From: UBA7662 sp943369355
Lineage (GTDB): Bacteria; Bacteroidota; Bacteroidia; UBA7662
Length of the DNA stretch: 64,000 nt
Reading direction: 5' to 3'
Assembly: GCA_943369355.1 (NCBI GenBank)
Contig: CALRMX020000006.1
Span: forward strand, 186,001-250,000
Shown here: one piece after another, positions 8,890 through 17,313 of the stretch
Position numbering within the stretch: position 1 is the stretch's first letter
Layout of the letters: every line of letters starts with the position of its first letter
Made by a program: the position numbers and the translations under genes
Notes under the pieces: generated by a model
Database searches by the model: none
The model's input: only the letters and a program-made list of their open reading frames with translations
Told to the model about the DNA's origin: nothing

Positions 8890-9468
8890 ATGCAAACTGT
8901 TCAAAACCTCATCTCCATCTATTCGGAGGCTACGCCCAATCCCGAGACCATGAAGTTTGTCTCGAACCGCTACATACTCCCCGATGCGAGTTTGGAGTTT
9001 ACCGACGCGGCTGCAGCTGCGGAAGGCTCTCCTCTAGCTGCTAAACTTTTCGAATTCCCTTTTGTGCAGGGTGTTTTTATAGCCTCCAATTTTGTTACCG
9101 TAACCAAAAAGGCGGGCGAAGACTGGTTTGAGCTTACGCCCATCCTCAAAGATTTCGTAAAGTCATATCTCGAGGCGGGTATGCCTATTTTGGCCGAAAA
9201 AACTGTTGAAGTAGATACCTCCAACGATACCGAAACCGTAAAGCGCATCCGCCAGATTTTGGCCGACTATATCCAACCCGCGGTTGAACAAGACGGTGGC
9301 GCCATCAGCTACAAACATTTCGACGAGCAAACGGGCGTTGTGACCGTGAGCTTACAAGGTTCATGCAGCGGTTGCCCGTCGAGCATGATTACCCTCAAAG
9401 CAGGTATCGAAAATCTTTTGAAACGTATGCTGCCCGAAGTAACCGAGGTGGTAGCCGACAGCAACTAA
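8890..9468 (+). CDS. nfu: Nfu/NifU-type Fe-S cluster carrier with Nfu N-terminal domain
   Basis: 192 residues. The N-terminal Nfu_N domain (IYSEATPNPETMKFVSNRYI ... VQGVFIASNFVTVTK) joins a C-terminal NifU-like domain containing GSCSGCPSSMITLKAGIE. That CxxC pair binds a transient Fe-S cluster for delivery to apoproteins. The ATG at 8890 starts MQTVQNLISIYSEATPNPET; a longer frame would add only an unrelated hydrophobic stretch from a TTG. A second, shorter NifU-like protein is encoded at 41269 next to mrp. Its stop codon directly abuts that of the convergent ggt gene. Confidence 0.92.
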   Translation: MQTVQNLISIYSEATPNPETMKFVSNRYILPDASLEFTDAAAAAEGSPLAAKLFEFPFVQGVFIASNFVTVTKKAGEDWFELTPILKDFVKSYLEAGMPILAEKTVEVDTSNDTETVKRIRQILADYIQPAVEQDGGAISYKHFDEQTGVVTVSLQGSCSGCPSSMITLKAGIENLLKRMLPEVTEVVADSN

Positions 9469-11142
9469 TTAATAACCCAATACCGTATCGTCGCCTCGAG
9501 GATCGGCTCCACCTTCGAGTGTGCCATCGGGCAAAATACGAATACCTTCAGCGCGTCCCCACGGGTCGCGCTGAGTTGTTTTATAGCCATTGGCCTTGAG
9601 CCGCCGCAGTTGCGTTTTGTTGAAGCGACCGCTCTCGTAACGCACCTCATCGGGTAGCCATTGGTGGTGAAAACGGGGGAGCGATACGGCCATTTGCATG
9701 TCCATTTGATAATCAATCACGTTCAGCAGCACCTGCAATACGGTGGTGGGTATGGTGCTGCCCCCAGGGGTGCCTGTTAATAGATACGGCTGCTGATTTT
9801 TAAGCACCAACGTGGGCGTCATAGAGCTGAGCATACGTTTGCCGGGGGCCACGGCATTGGCTTCGCTGCCAACTAAGCCGTAGCTGTTGGGTATGCCGGG
9901 GGCAATCGAAAAATCGTCCATGGTATTGTTGAGCAAAAAGCCAGCGCCGGGCACGATGAGTTTGCTGCCGTAGGCACCGTTGAGTGAGGTGGTGGCGCTG
10001 ATGTAGTTGCCGCGACTGTCGGCAACACAATAATGTGTGGTTTGGTCGCTTTCGGGCAAAGGTTTTCCAGCCTGTAGTTTTTTGGAGGGAGTAGCATGCT
10101 CGGGGGTGTAACTGCTCATGCGTTTACGTAGGTAGTCGGGCGCGAGCAGTGCCTCGGTGGGTACATCCACAAAGTCGGGATCGCCTAACCAACGACTGCG
10201 GTCGGCATAAGCGCGGCGCTCGGCCTCGATGATGATTTCGATGGCATCGCCATTGTTCCGTCCGCGTTTGTCGATGGGATATTGATGCGCCATCTGCCAC
10301 ATCTGTCCCAGCAAAATTCCGCCCGACGAGGGTGGCCCCATGCTGTGGAATTCGTACTCCTGCCAACGAAAGCTTAGACTAGGCCGCCAACGTGCGCGGT
10401 AATTGTCGAGATCGGCACTGTCGATAAGGCCGCCTTCCCAGCGCATGAGTGCCAGCAGCGAGTCAGCTACCGGCCCCCGGTAAAAGCCGTCGCGGCCCTG
10501 TTGGGCAATATACTCGAGGGTTGTGGCCAGTTGCGGGGCAAAGAGGCTGTCGCCGGGCTGCCACTGCTTACGGCGGGTGAGGTAGCTATAGCTGCCGTTT
10601 TCGTCGGTAAGCTCCTGAAGGTGGCGATTCAGTAAGGCGGCTTCTTTCAGGGTGAGGGGCCAGCCACTACGGGCAAGGCGAATAGCAGGTGCCAAGAGCT
10701 CGGGCCATGGCTTGCTGCCGTACTTCTGGTGCAGGCGGTACATGCCGTCAACCGTGCCCGGTATGCCCACGGCCAGCGCACCGCGGGTGCTGAGCTGGGC
10801 GATGGGTTTGCCGTCGGCATCGAGGTACATATCGCGGGTAGCGGCAGCGGGCGACTGCTCGCGGTAGTCGAGCGTTTCGATGGTGCCATCGGCTGCACGC
10901 ACTACTGCAAAACCGCCGCCGCCCAGGTTACCGGCCACCGGAAAAACCACGGCAAGGGCGAATTCGGTAGCTATGGCGGCATCGAAGGCGTTTCCTCCTG
11001 CCTGCAACAGCTGCAGGCCGGCATCGCTGGCCAAAGGATGCGCGCTTACTACCATGCCATCACAGGCGTAAAAAGCACTATTGCCGCCATTGCCACGCAA
11101 CAGGGGCACCAATACCAGCGCAATGATTAACGAGGTGATCAT
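9469..11142 (-). CDS. ggt: Gamma-glutamyltransferase
   Basis: 557 residues with a signal peptide (MITSLIIALVLVPLLRG). The Ntn-hydrolase self-cleavage site is in DQTTHYCVADSRGN, where the first Thr of the TTH motif should be the nucleophile of the small subunit. GGGGFAVV near the N-terminus and the LLTGTPGGSTIPTTVLQV segment are also typical of the family. It cleaves gamma-glutamyl bonds, as in glutathione, or transfers the group, in the periplasm. The ATG at 11142 is preferred to a TTG six codons upstream. It lies 33 nt after the sugar transferase gene on the same strand, probably in the same unit. Confidence 0.93.
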   Translation of the reverse strand: MITSLIIALVLVPLLRGNGGNSAFYACDGMVVSAHPLASDAGLQLLQAGGNAFDAAIATEFALAVVFPVAGNLGGGGFAVVRAADGTIETLDYREQSPAAATRDMYLDADGKPIAQLSTRGALAVGIPGTVDGMYRLHQKYGSKPWPELLAPAIRLARSGWPLTLKEAALLNRHLQELTDENGSYSYLTRRKQWQPGDSLFAPQLATTLEYIAQQGRDGFYRGPVADSLLALMRWEGGLIDSADLDNYRARWRPSLSFRWQEYEFHSMGPPSSGGILLGQMWQMAHQYPIDKRGRNNGDAIEIIIEAERRAYADRSRWLGDPDFVDVPTEALLAPDYLRKRMSSYTPEHATPSKKLQAGKPLPESDQTTHYCVADSRGNYISATTSLNGAYGSKLIVPGAGFLLNNTMDDFSIAPGIPNSYGLVGSEANAVAPGKRMLSSMTPTLVLKNQQPYLLTGTPGGSTIPTTVLQVLLNVIDYQMDMQMAVSLPRFHHQWLPDEVRYESGRFNKTQLRRLKANGYKTTQRDPWGRAEGIRILPDGTLEGGADPRGDDTVLGY

Positions 11143-11175
11143 CTTGCCTAAAAATAGCAAAAAGAAGGTAATCGA

Positions 11176-12591
11176 CTACTTACCGCGGGCCTCGAGTATG
11201 GTGAGTACGGTGTAAATGAGGATTTTGAAATCTACCAGCAGCGACATATTCTCGATGTACAGGATGTCGAATTTGAGGCGCTCCACCATCTGGTCGATGT
11301 TTTCGGCATAGCCATACTTCACCTGCCCCCAGCTGGTAATCCCAGGCTTCACCTTCAGCAGGTGTTTGTAGTGCGGCGCCACCTTCATGATTTGGTCGAT
11401 GTAAAATTTACGCTCGGGGCGGGGACCTACCAACGACATTTCGCCTATTAGTACATTGTAAAACTGCGGCAGCTCATCCAGTCGCATCTTGCGCATGAAG
11501 GCACCCCAGCGGGTAACGCGCGGGTCGTGATCGCTCGAGAGCGCCGGGCCGGCCGACTCAGCATCGAGATACATGCTTCGGAATTTGTAGATGGTGAAAG
11601 GTTCGCCTTTGTGGCCAATACGCTCCTGGCTGTAAAGAATGGGGCCAGGCGACGAAAACTTCACCCGAACCGCAATGTAGGCCAGCAGCGGCGCTAATAA
11701 AATAAGTGCCAACAACGATGCACCTACGTCGATCACCCGTTTGAGGGTGCGTTGCCAGGCTGGCATGATGGCGGGATAAATTTCGATGAGGATGGCGCCA
11801 AAAATCTGCTGCATCTTCACATGGCCCAGCATGATGTCGTACATGTCGGGGATGATTTTGATGATGACGCCTTCGTCTTTCACCATATTCACCACCTTGC
11901 TGAACTTTTTATGCTGGTGGTCGTCGAGGGCTATGATTACCTCTTCGGCCTTGTGGGCACGAATCAGCTCAGGTAACTCCTCCACATCGCCCAAGCGCGG
12001 CAAATACTCGCTCAGGGGATTTTTTTCTTTGGCATACAACGATACAAAACCTACAAAGGCATTGCCCAAGGGTTTGCTGCGACTTTGAATCTCTTGATAC
12101 AGCTCAAGGGCACTTTGGTTGCCACCAACCATGATGGTGGTAAATGTGATTTTTCCTGCATTAAAGCGCCTCGAGATGCTGGTGAGCTGCACAAAGCGGA
12201 TGATGAAGGTGAGCAGGAAATGCAGCAAAAACAAGGTGACGAACGATTGGTAGTAGCCGCGTATCGAAAAAATGATGTCGTCGAGGATGATGATGAAAAA
12301 AAGTAGGGTTACGCCTATGCTGCTGGCGAGCAGGGTGCGACCCAGCTCGTTGAGGCGCGACTTGCGGTACACATCGCCATAAGTGCCCATGAGGGCGTAT
12401 AAAAACACCCAAGCAGTGGGCAAAATGAGCATGCCCGCCACCAGATTTTTGTCGAAATCAAAGTAATTATCGGTACCAAAAAAGGCCGAAGCAACGTAAA
12501 ACTTGCGGTAATAAAAAAAGGCAAACCAGGCAATGGCGGCCGATAACCAGTCGAATGCGATGTATTTAATCGTATCTAGCCGCTTTTGCAT
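11176..12591 (-). CDS. Undecaprenyl-phosphate sugar-phosphate transferase (exopolysaccharide initiating glycosyltransferase)
   Basis: 471 residues. The N-terminus has four or five transmembrane helices and is followed by a Rossmann-like CoA_binding_3 region (TTIMVGGNQSALELYQEIQS). The C-terminal bacterial sugar transferase domain has one more helix and the motifs PGPILYSQERIGHKGEPFTI, KFRSMY and LDELPQFYNVLIGEMSLVGPRPE. Such enzymes transfer a sugar-1-phosphate to undecaprenyl phosphate to start polysaccharide synthesis. The ATG at 12591 overlaps the stop of the lipoprotein gene (TGATG), so translation is coupled. The sugar donor cannot be read from the sequence. Confidence 0.9.
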   Translation of the reverse strand: MQKRLDTIKYIAFDWLSAAIAWFAFFYYRKFYVASAFFGTDNYFDFDKNLVAGMLILPTAWVFLYALMGTYGDVYRKSRLNELGRTLLASSIGVTLLFFIIILDDIIFSIRGYYQSFVTLFLLHFLLTFIIRFVQLTSISRRFNAGKITFTTIMVGGNQSALELYQEIQSRSKPLGNAFVGFVSLYAKEKNPLSEYLPRLGDVEELPELIRAHKAEEVIIALDDHQHKKFSKVVNMVKDEGVIIKIIPDMYDIMLGHVKMQQIFGAILIEIYPAIMPAWQRTLKRVIDVGASLLALILLAPLLAYIAVRVKFSSPGPILYSQERIGHKGEPFTIYKFRSMYLDAESAGPALSSDHDPRVTRWGAFMRKMRLDELPQFYNVLIGEMSLVGPRPERKFYIDQIMKVAPHYKHLLKVKPGITSWGQVKYGYAENIDQMVERLKFDILYIENMSLLVDFKILIYTVLTILEARGK

Positions 12592-13454
12592 CAACGTATC
12601 AGCTTGATGTTGTCGATGAGCACTTCACCGGTTTGACCGTCGGTGCGGTTGTAGCTGGCGGCCAGAATTATCCGGTAGGTGTAATTGGCATTGCCATCGA
12701 CATAGGGCGTGAAGTTGATGTACTGCTTCTTCCAAGTATCGGTAGGGTTGAGCTGCACAATAGGCCGTTCAAACGAGCCTCCATTGGGTGTAAAAACGAT
12801 GAGACCTACCAGCAGCGGGACATTGTTTTTGTAGTTGAGCTCCAAAAAATAGCTCGAACCGTCGCGCACCAAATTATACGTGCCGTTCGATTCGGCCATG
12901 AAGTAGTCGCGGGCGGTATCGAGATAGGCGGCCATCACATTGCTGCCTTCGAATACCTTGGCGGGATCAGTTTCGCGTATCAGCGTGGTATCGCTTTGCA
13001 CATTGCGCCGTATGGTGAGCCCCTGGCCTTCGAAGTTTTCGAGCCACAAAAAGTCGATATCGGTATTGTAACGGAGTCGTGGGGTAACGGTATCGGTTTC
13101 GCCGGCGGTGAGGTTCAGCACGGTATCAAAGCTGGCATAAAACGGGTAGGCTGCTCGGGTGCTCGATATGCCATTGAGCAATATGCCGCCATTCAAGCGC
13201 AAGCTTACGTTCCCGCTGCGAAGAATAGGAATACGAGCGGGTAAAGGATACACACCTTGTACTTCGTCGTCGATAAACACCCAGATGTCTTGCACATTGT
13301 GCGAATTGGTGCCTTCACCGATGGGGTCGGTGCTGAGGGTGATGCCCGGCACATACAAATAAGCAGGCAAGCCGGCATCTTTTTCGTACAAATAGCGGCA
13401 ACTGGTGGTCGACAAAAGGAGCAGCGCGAAGCTGAACAAACGGGTAATTCTCAA
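12591..13454 (-). CDS. Hypothetical lipoprotein
   Basis: 287 residues. A lipoprotein signal (FSFALLLLSTTSC, Cys19) is followed by a beta-rich domain with no recognised family. The C-terminal half (SSYFLELNYKNNVPLLVGLI ... GEVLIDNIKLIR) looks like a jelly-roll fold of the kind found in carbohydrate-binding modules; this is only an impression. The start is a TTG whose last bases overlap the stop of the upstream oxidoreductase (TTGA). There is no in-frame ATG near the signal peptide, so a TTG start coupled to the upstream gene is the best reading. It lies between an oxidoreductase and the sugar-phosphate transferase, suggesting a surface polysaccharide link. Confidence 0.75.
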   Translation of the reverse strand: MRITRLFSFALLLLSTTSCRYLYEKDAGLPAYLYVPGITLSTDPIGEGTNSHNVQDIWVFIDDEVQGVYPLPARIPILRSGNVSLRLNGGILLNGISSTRAAYPFYASFDTVLNLTAGETDTVTPRLRYNTDIDFLWLENFEGQGLTIRRNVQSDTTLIRETDPAKVFEGSNVMAAYLDTARDYFMAESNGTYNLVRDGSSYFLELNYKNNVPLLVGLIVFTPNGGSFERPIVQLNPTDTWKKQYINFTPYVDGNANYTYRIILAASYNRTDGQTGEVLIDNIKLIR

Positions 13455-14437
13455 GGCAGTTGGTTCTTTGCAATTTGTTCGAGTATCCGATGTGCGGTCT
13501 CCAGGGCCTTGTAACCGTCTTCGATGGTCACCTGCGGACTCAAATCGTCGCGGATGGCTCTGGCAAATTCGGTTAGTTCGGTCTGGATAGCGTTGAGGTC
13601 GGCTACCCGAGGTTTTTCGAAGCCGATCACCTTTTTGCCGCGTTCCGGACCAAGGTCTATCTCCATGGCCTGGGGCATTTGCTGATCGCCTACTTCACCT
13701 AAACGCAAAACTTCGGTCTCTTTGTCTAAGAAGTCCACAGAAATATAGGCGTCTTTTTGAAAGAGTCTCATCTTTCGCATGTTTTTCAGCGACAGACGGC
13801 TGGCAGTGAGGTTGGCCACGCAGCCGTTCTCAAATTCCAAACGGGCATTGGCGATGTCGGGTGTTGGCGAAACTATACTCACGCCACTCGCGCTCACTGC
13901 TTTTAGGTTGCTTTTCACCAGGCTCAGCACAATGTCGATATCGTGTATCATCAGGTCGAGCACAATGCTCACATCGGTACCGCGGGGGTTAAACATGCTG
14001 AGGCGGTGCGCTTCGATAAACATGGGCTGCAAGGCATATTCCCTCGCTGCCAAAAAGGCGGGATTGAAGCGCTCTACATGCCCAACTTGCACCTTTACCC
14101 GGGCTTCGCGGGCCAGCTGAATGAGGTGGCGGGCTTCGTCGAGGGTATTGGTTATGGGTTTCTCGATGAATACATGCTTGAGCTTGCGGATGGCTTGCAC
14201 CGCGCAGTCGTAATGCGAGAGGGTAGGGGTAACGATGTCTACTACGTCAACCGCATCGATGAGGGCTTCAACGGTAGGGAAGGCCGGGAGACCAAAGACC
14301 TCTTCGGCCTTGGCGGCATTTTCGGGACTGGGGTCGTAAAAACCAACTAATTCGTATACTTCGGGCGATAAGCCGATGCAGCGGAGGTGGATTTTGCCGA
14401 GATGTCCTGCCCCCAGCACGCCGATTTTTAACTTCAT
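13451..14437 (-). CDS. Gfo/Idh/MocA family NAD(P)-dependent oxidoreductase
   Basis: 328 residues. The N-terminal Rossmann fold (KIGVLGAGHLGKIHLRCI) binds NAD(P). EKPITNTLDEA carries the conserved Lys of the EKP motif. The C-terminal alpha/beta domain (about 125-300) is typical of the family, which oxidises or reduces sugars and their derivatives. The substrate is unknown. It is first in a coupled minus-strand run with a lipoprotein and a sugar-phosphate transferase, consistent with nucleotide-sugar metabolism. A sequence close to TAnnTTTG (TATTTTCG) lies only 4 nt before its ATG. Confidence 0.9.
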   Translation of the reverse strand: MKLKIGVLGAGHLGKIHLRCIGLSPEVYELVGFYDPSPENAAKAEEVFGLPAFPTVEALIDAVDVVDIVTPTLSHYDCAVQAIRKLKHVFIEKPITNTLDEARHLIQLAREARVKVQVGHVERFNPAFLAAREYALQPMFIEAHRLSMFNPRGTDVSIVLDLMIHDIDIVLSLVKSNLKAVSASGVSIVSPTPDIANARLEFENGCVANLTASRLSLKNMRKMRLFQKDAYISVDFLDKETEVLRLGEVGDQQMPQAMEIDLGPERGKKVIGFEKPRVADLNAIQTELTEFARAIRDDLSPQVTIEDGYKALETAHRILEQIAKNQLP

Positions 14438-14538
14438 GCTGCGAAAATAGCTTGATTCGGTGGTATGTCGACAAATTTCAACGGCAATTTTGCGAATCGT
14501 CCCCCTGCTGCGGTGCTTTCTTCGTACTTTTACAACGT

Positions 14539-15207
14539 ATGACGCCCGCTGCTCCTCAACTCACCACCGATACTTTCAAACACAAAGGATTACGTAAAAA
14601 ACTGGTCGACCTGCTTCGGAGCAAGGGCATCACCGACGAAGCCGTGCTCACGGCCATCAACGAGGTTCCGCGCCACCTCTTTCTCGAAACGGCCTTTTTG
14701 GAGTTGGCCTACGACGACCGCGCCATGCCCATAGGCGAAGGCCAAACCATTAGTCAGCCCTTTACCGTGGCCTTTCAAAGCCAGCTGCTCGAAGTGAAAA
14801 AGCGCGACAAGATCCTCGAAATAGGCACAGGCTCGGGCTATCAAGCCTGTGTGCTTGAAAAACTCGGTGCCAAAGTCTACAGCATCGAGCGGCAACGAAA
14901 GCTTTACGAAAAAACCAAAAAGCTGCTTGCCACCATGGGCTATAAGGTAGGCTGCTACTTCGGCGATGGCACCCTGGGCCTGCCGTCGTTTGCCCCATTC
15001 GATAAAATTATCGTCACGGCCGGCGCACCGGTTGTTCCTACCTCCTTGCTCGAGCAGCTCAAGACTGGTGGTTTGTTGGTCATACCCGTGGGCGACGAAG
15101 ATAGCCAGCGTATGCTCCGCATTCGCAAGGAGGCCGACGGCAGTGCCACGACCGAAACCTACGATCACTTCAAATTTGTGCCGTTGCTGGGCAAACAAGG
15201 TTGGTGA
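14539..15207 (+). CDS. pcm: Protein-L-isoaspartate O-methyltransferase
   Basis: 222 residues. The SAM-binding fold has EIGTGSGYQACVLEKLG as motif I. IGEGQTISQPFTVAFQ is the PCMT substrate-binding loop, and FDKIIVTAGAP lies at motif II. The enzyme methylates isoaspartate in damaged proteins to start repair. The start is the ATG at 14539 (MTPAAPQLTTDTFKHKGLRK); upstream in-frame residues resemble non-coding sequence. Its stop directly abuts the stop of convergent smpB, with no terminator between them. Confidence 0.93.
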   Translation: MTPAAPQLTTDTFKHKGLRKKLVDLLRSKGITDEAVLTAINEVPRHLFLETAFLELAYDDRAMPIGEGQTISQPFTVAFQSQLLEVKKRDKILEIGTGSGYQACVLEKLGAKVYSIERQRKLYEKTKKLLATMGYKVGCYFGDGTLGLPSFAPFDKIIVTAGAPVVPTSLLEQLKTGGLLVIPVGDEDSQRMLRIRKEADGSATTETYDHFKFVPLLGKQGW

Positions 15208-15651
15208 TTATTCGCCGCGGTCCATTTCCCGGCGGATGTCCTTTTCTTTTACGCTATCACGTTTGTCGTGCAACTTTTTACCCCGCGCCAAAGCGATGTG
15301 TAACTTGGCAAAACCACGTTCGTTGAAGGCCAGTTTCACTGGGATGATGGAGAAGCCCTTTTCTTTAACACGGTGTTCGAGCTTGCGCAACTCCTGCTTA
15401 TTGAGTAGCAGCACCCGCTCGCGTAAGGGTTCGTGGTTCAGCCACGAGGCTTCTTTGTAGGCGCTGATGTGCAGGTTTTTCACCAGCAGGCTACCGTGAC
15501 TAAAAATACAATAGGCATCGCTGATGTTGGCTTTGCCGGCGCGCAACGACTTCACCTCGCTACCGGTGAGCACAAGGCCGGCTTCGAACTGCTGCAGCAG
15601 CTCGTATTCGTACGATGCTCTTCGGTTGGTAATAACGGGTGTGGTCGACAT
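15208..15651 (-). CDS. smpB: SsrA-binding protein
   Basis: 147 residues, the usual family length. Motifs include NRRASYEYELLQQFEAGLVL, TGSEVKSLRAGK, ISDAYC and a basic C-terminal tail (GKKLHDKRDSVKEKDIRREM). SmpB delivers tmRNA to stalled ribosomes for trans-translation. An exact -7 element, TATTTTTG, lies at 15659-15666 on the minus strand, only 7 nt before the ATG, suggesting an almost leaderless mRNA. Confidence 0.96.
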   Translation of the reverse strand: MSTTPVITNRRASYEYELLQQFEAGLVLTGSEVKSLRAGKANISDAYCIFSHGSLLVKNLHISAYKEASWLNHEPLRERVLLLNKQELRKLEHRVKEKGFSIIPVKLAFNERGFAKLHIALARGKKLHDKRDSVKEKDIRREMDRGE

Positions 15652-15677
15652 GGGGTCGCAAAAATAGCGATTGCTGC

Positions 15678-16070
15678 TCAGCCTACCTCAGCAAATAACT
15701 TGCTTATACGCTCTTTTTTCAGTATTTTCTGTCCGGTACGACCGTCGGCTACCAAACGTGTGCCTACATGGGCTTCAAACCGGCAGATGACTTCGTTTCC
15801 CTGTACCGATTCAAGTATGCCGGTAAAACGCACTTCTTGGCCAGGAAGGGCCGGAGAGCGGTGCTGAACTTCCACAAAGGTGCCGATGCCTTCTTCGTCG
15901 GCTTCGCGCATGGCCAGCACAAACTGGCGGCACACCCACTCGGCTTCGCGGGCAACGGCAAAAGTGGCATAAACGGGATGTACCTCGCCGGTAGGGAAGG
16001 TGGCGGTATCGTGCGGGCCAACGGTATGCACAATTTCGAAGCAGTGACCGGGGGTGAAGAGCAGCTTCAT
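15678..16070 (-). CDS. FlK-like hotdog-fold thioesterase
   Basis: 130 residues. The pattern HPVYATFAVAREAEWVCRQF, then GIGTFVEVQHRSPALPGQEV, then ICRFEAHVGTRLVADGRTGQ matches thioesterases related to fluoroacetyl-CoA thioesterase FlK. These are small hotdog dimers with Thr, Glu and His at the active site. The true substrate is unlikely to be fluoroacetyl-CoA; a short acyl-CoA is inferred. The ATG overlaps the stop of the DtxR-family regulator by 4 nt (ATGA), so the two proteins are co-translated. Confidence 0.78.
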   Translation of the reverse strand: MKLLFTPGHCFEIVHTVGPHDTATFPTGEVHPVYATFAVAREAEWVCRQFVLAMREADEEGIGTFVEVQHRSPALPGQEVRFTGILESVQGNEVICRFEAHVGTRLVADGRTGQKILKKERISKLFAEVG

Positions 16071-16738
16071 GCGTCTTTTTTTACAAAAATGCTGCTGCTT
16101 ACGGTTTGCGACACCACTAGCTCACGGCCGTCGGTAAAACGAATGTTCATGGAGCCGTCAAAATCGAAACGTTGTACCACAGCGATTGTCTTGCCCAAGT
16201 TGAGGTTTACCTGATCGAGGTATTGCAAAAAGCGTGGATCGTGCTCAAAAACAGCGATCACCATGCCGCTTTCGCCGGGCTGCAAACGGTTGAGCAGTAT
16301 CTGGTCGGTTTGGGGCATCTCGCCATGTGCCGAAGGGATGAGGTCGCCGTGCGGGTCGGCGGTGGGGTTGCCGAGGTAGTCGTCGAGCCGCTGAATGAGC
16401 ATGGGCTCGCTCACATGTTCGAGCTCCTCGGCGATGTGGTGAATCTCGTCCCAGCCAAAATTGAGTTTCTGTACCAGAAATACTTCCCAGAGGCGGTGGC
16501 GCCGGATGATGCTCAAAGCGGTAAGCCGACCGTTTTCGGTAAGGGTAACGCCTTGGTATTTGCGGTAATCGACCAAGGTTTTACCGGCTAACTTTTTAAT
16601 CATGTCGGTTACCGAGGCCGCGCGGGTTTGCAGCTCACCCGCGATAGCATTGGTGCTGGCACCGTTGGCGTCGTGTTCTGTGAGCTTATAAATGGCCTTG
16701 AGGTAGTTTTCCTCGGTGATGCTGAGTCGTGCCGACAT
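16067..16738 (-). CDS. Metal-dependent transcriptional regulator, DtxR/MntR family with FeoA-like domain
   Basis: 223 residues. The N-terminal winged helix (LSITEENYLKAIYKLTE ... AASVTDMIKKLAGKTLVDYR) is followed by a dimerisation and metal-binding region (LWEVFLVQKLNFGWDEIHHI, AEELEHV) with the conserved Glu/His ligands. The C-terminus is a FeoA/SH3-like domain. Family members repress iron or manganese uptake genes when metal is bound. The ATG at 16738 is preferred; a consensus promoter ends 5 nt before it. It is coupled to a thioesterase gene rather than to a transporter, which is unusual. Confidence 0.9.
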   Translation of the reverse strand: MSARLSITEENYLKAIYKLTEHDANGASTNAIAGELQTRAASVTDMIKKLAGKTLVDYRKYQGVTLTENGRLTALSIIRRHRLWEVFLVQKLNFGWDEIHHIAEELEHVSEPMLIQRLDDYLGNPTADPHGDLIPSAHGEMPQTDQILLNRLQPGESGMVIAVFEHDPRFLQYLDQVNLNLGKTIAVVQRFDFDGSMNIRFTDGRELVVSQTVSSSIFVKKDA

Positions 16739-16743
16739 GCCGA

Positions 16744-16775
16744 CAAAACTAAACCCTCCGTCTCCCGTAAACAAG
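16744..16775 (-). promoter_or_regulatory. Promoter of the DtxR-family gene (CTTG-N20-TAGTTTTG)
   Basis: Read on the minus strand, CTTG (16775-16772) and TAGTTTTG (16751-16744) are 20 nt apart. The -7 element ends 5 nt from the ATG at 16738, so the transcript is predicted to have almost no leader. Confidence 0.6.
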
Positions 16776-16908
16776 TCAAATGCGGCTTTTTTTCGGTAGA
16801 GCTGGCCAGCGTAGGCTGGGCTACGAAAATAGTTCGGCGCAAAAATGCCGTTTTACAGGCCCTGGGCGATGATTTAAAAAAATTAACAGAAAATATATGA
16901 CCTAGTAC

Positions 16909-16939
16909 CTTGCGATACAAAGTACCTGTTATACATTTG
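16909..16939 (+). promoter_or_regulatory. Promoter and possible operator of the padR-pspC unit
   Basis: CTTG (16909-16912) and TACATTTG (16932-16939) are 19 nt apart. An inverted repeat, TACAAA (16916-16921) with TTTGTA (16936-16941) and a 14-nt spacer, overlaps the core promoter. It could be the operator for autoregulation by the PadR protein encoded next. Confidence 0.62.
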
Positions 16940-16962
16940 TACCATACATTGCAAGATAAGCC

Positions 16963-17313
16963 ATGCAAAACGAAAACACATCCACTCAAATGCGCAAGGG
17001 TACCTTGGAGTTCTGCATACTCCTGGTGATCAGTCGCGGTGAGGTGTATACGTCCGACCTGATCGACGAGCTGAAGGCAGCCCGCTTCATCGTGGTAGAA
17101 GGTACGCTTTACCCGTTGCTCAACCGCCTGCAGAAATCGGGGTATCTCGACTACACCTGGAAGGAGTCGCCTTCCGGTCCACCGCGCAAGTATTACCGCC
17201 TCACACCCGCAGGAACCGACTTCCTTGCTGCGCTGCAATCGACTTGGATGGAGCTCAGCGCCTCCATCGATCTGATTCTATCTAAAACTCAAAACCAAAC
17301 CGGCCATGAATAA
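16963..17313 (+). CDS. PadR family transcriptional regulator
   Basis: 116 residues. A winged-helix domain (MRKGTLEFCILLVISRGEVY, TSDLIDELKAARFIVVEGTL, YPLLNRLQKSGYLDYTWKES, GPPRKYYRLTPAG) matches the compact PadR-s2 type, which binds DNA as a dimer. Its end overlaps the PspC-domain gene by 8 nt, so both are translated together. In Bacteroidota and Bacillota a PadR gene is often paired with a membrane protein of this type, which is its probable target. The effector is unknown. Confidence 0.93.
   Translation: MQNENTSTQMRKGTLEFCILLVISRGEVYTSDLIDELKAARFIVVEGTLYPLLNRLQKSGYLDYTWKESPSGPPRKYYRLTPAGTDFLAALQSTWMELSASIDLILSKTQNQTGHE

Noticed and set aside
12633..13244. 203-residue plus-strand frame
   Set aside because: Antisense to the lipoprotein gene, which has a signal peptide and coupled start.
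14590..15198. 202-residue minus-strand frame
   Set aside because: Fully antisense to pcm, a clear protein methyltransferase. Its composition fits a shadow frame.
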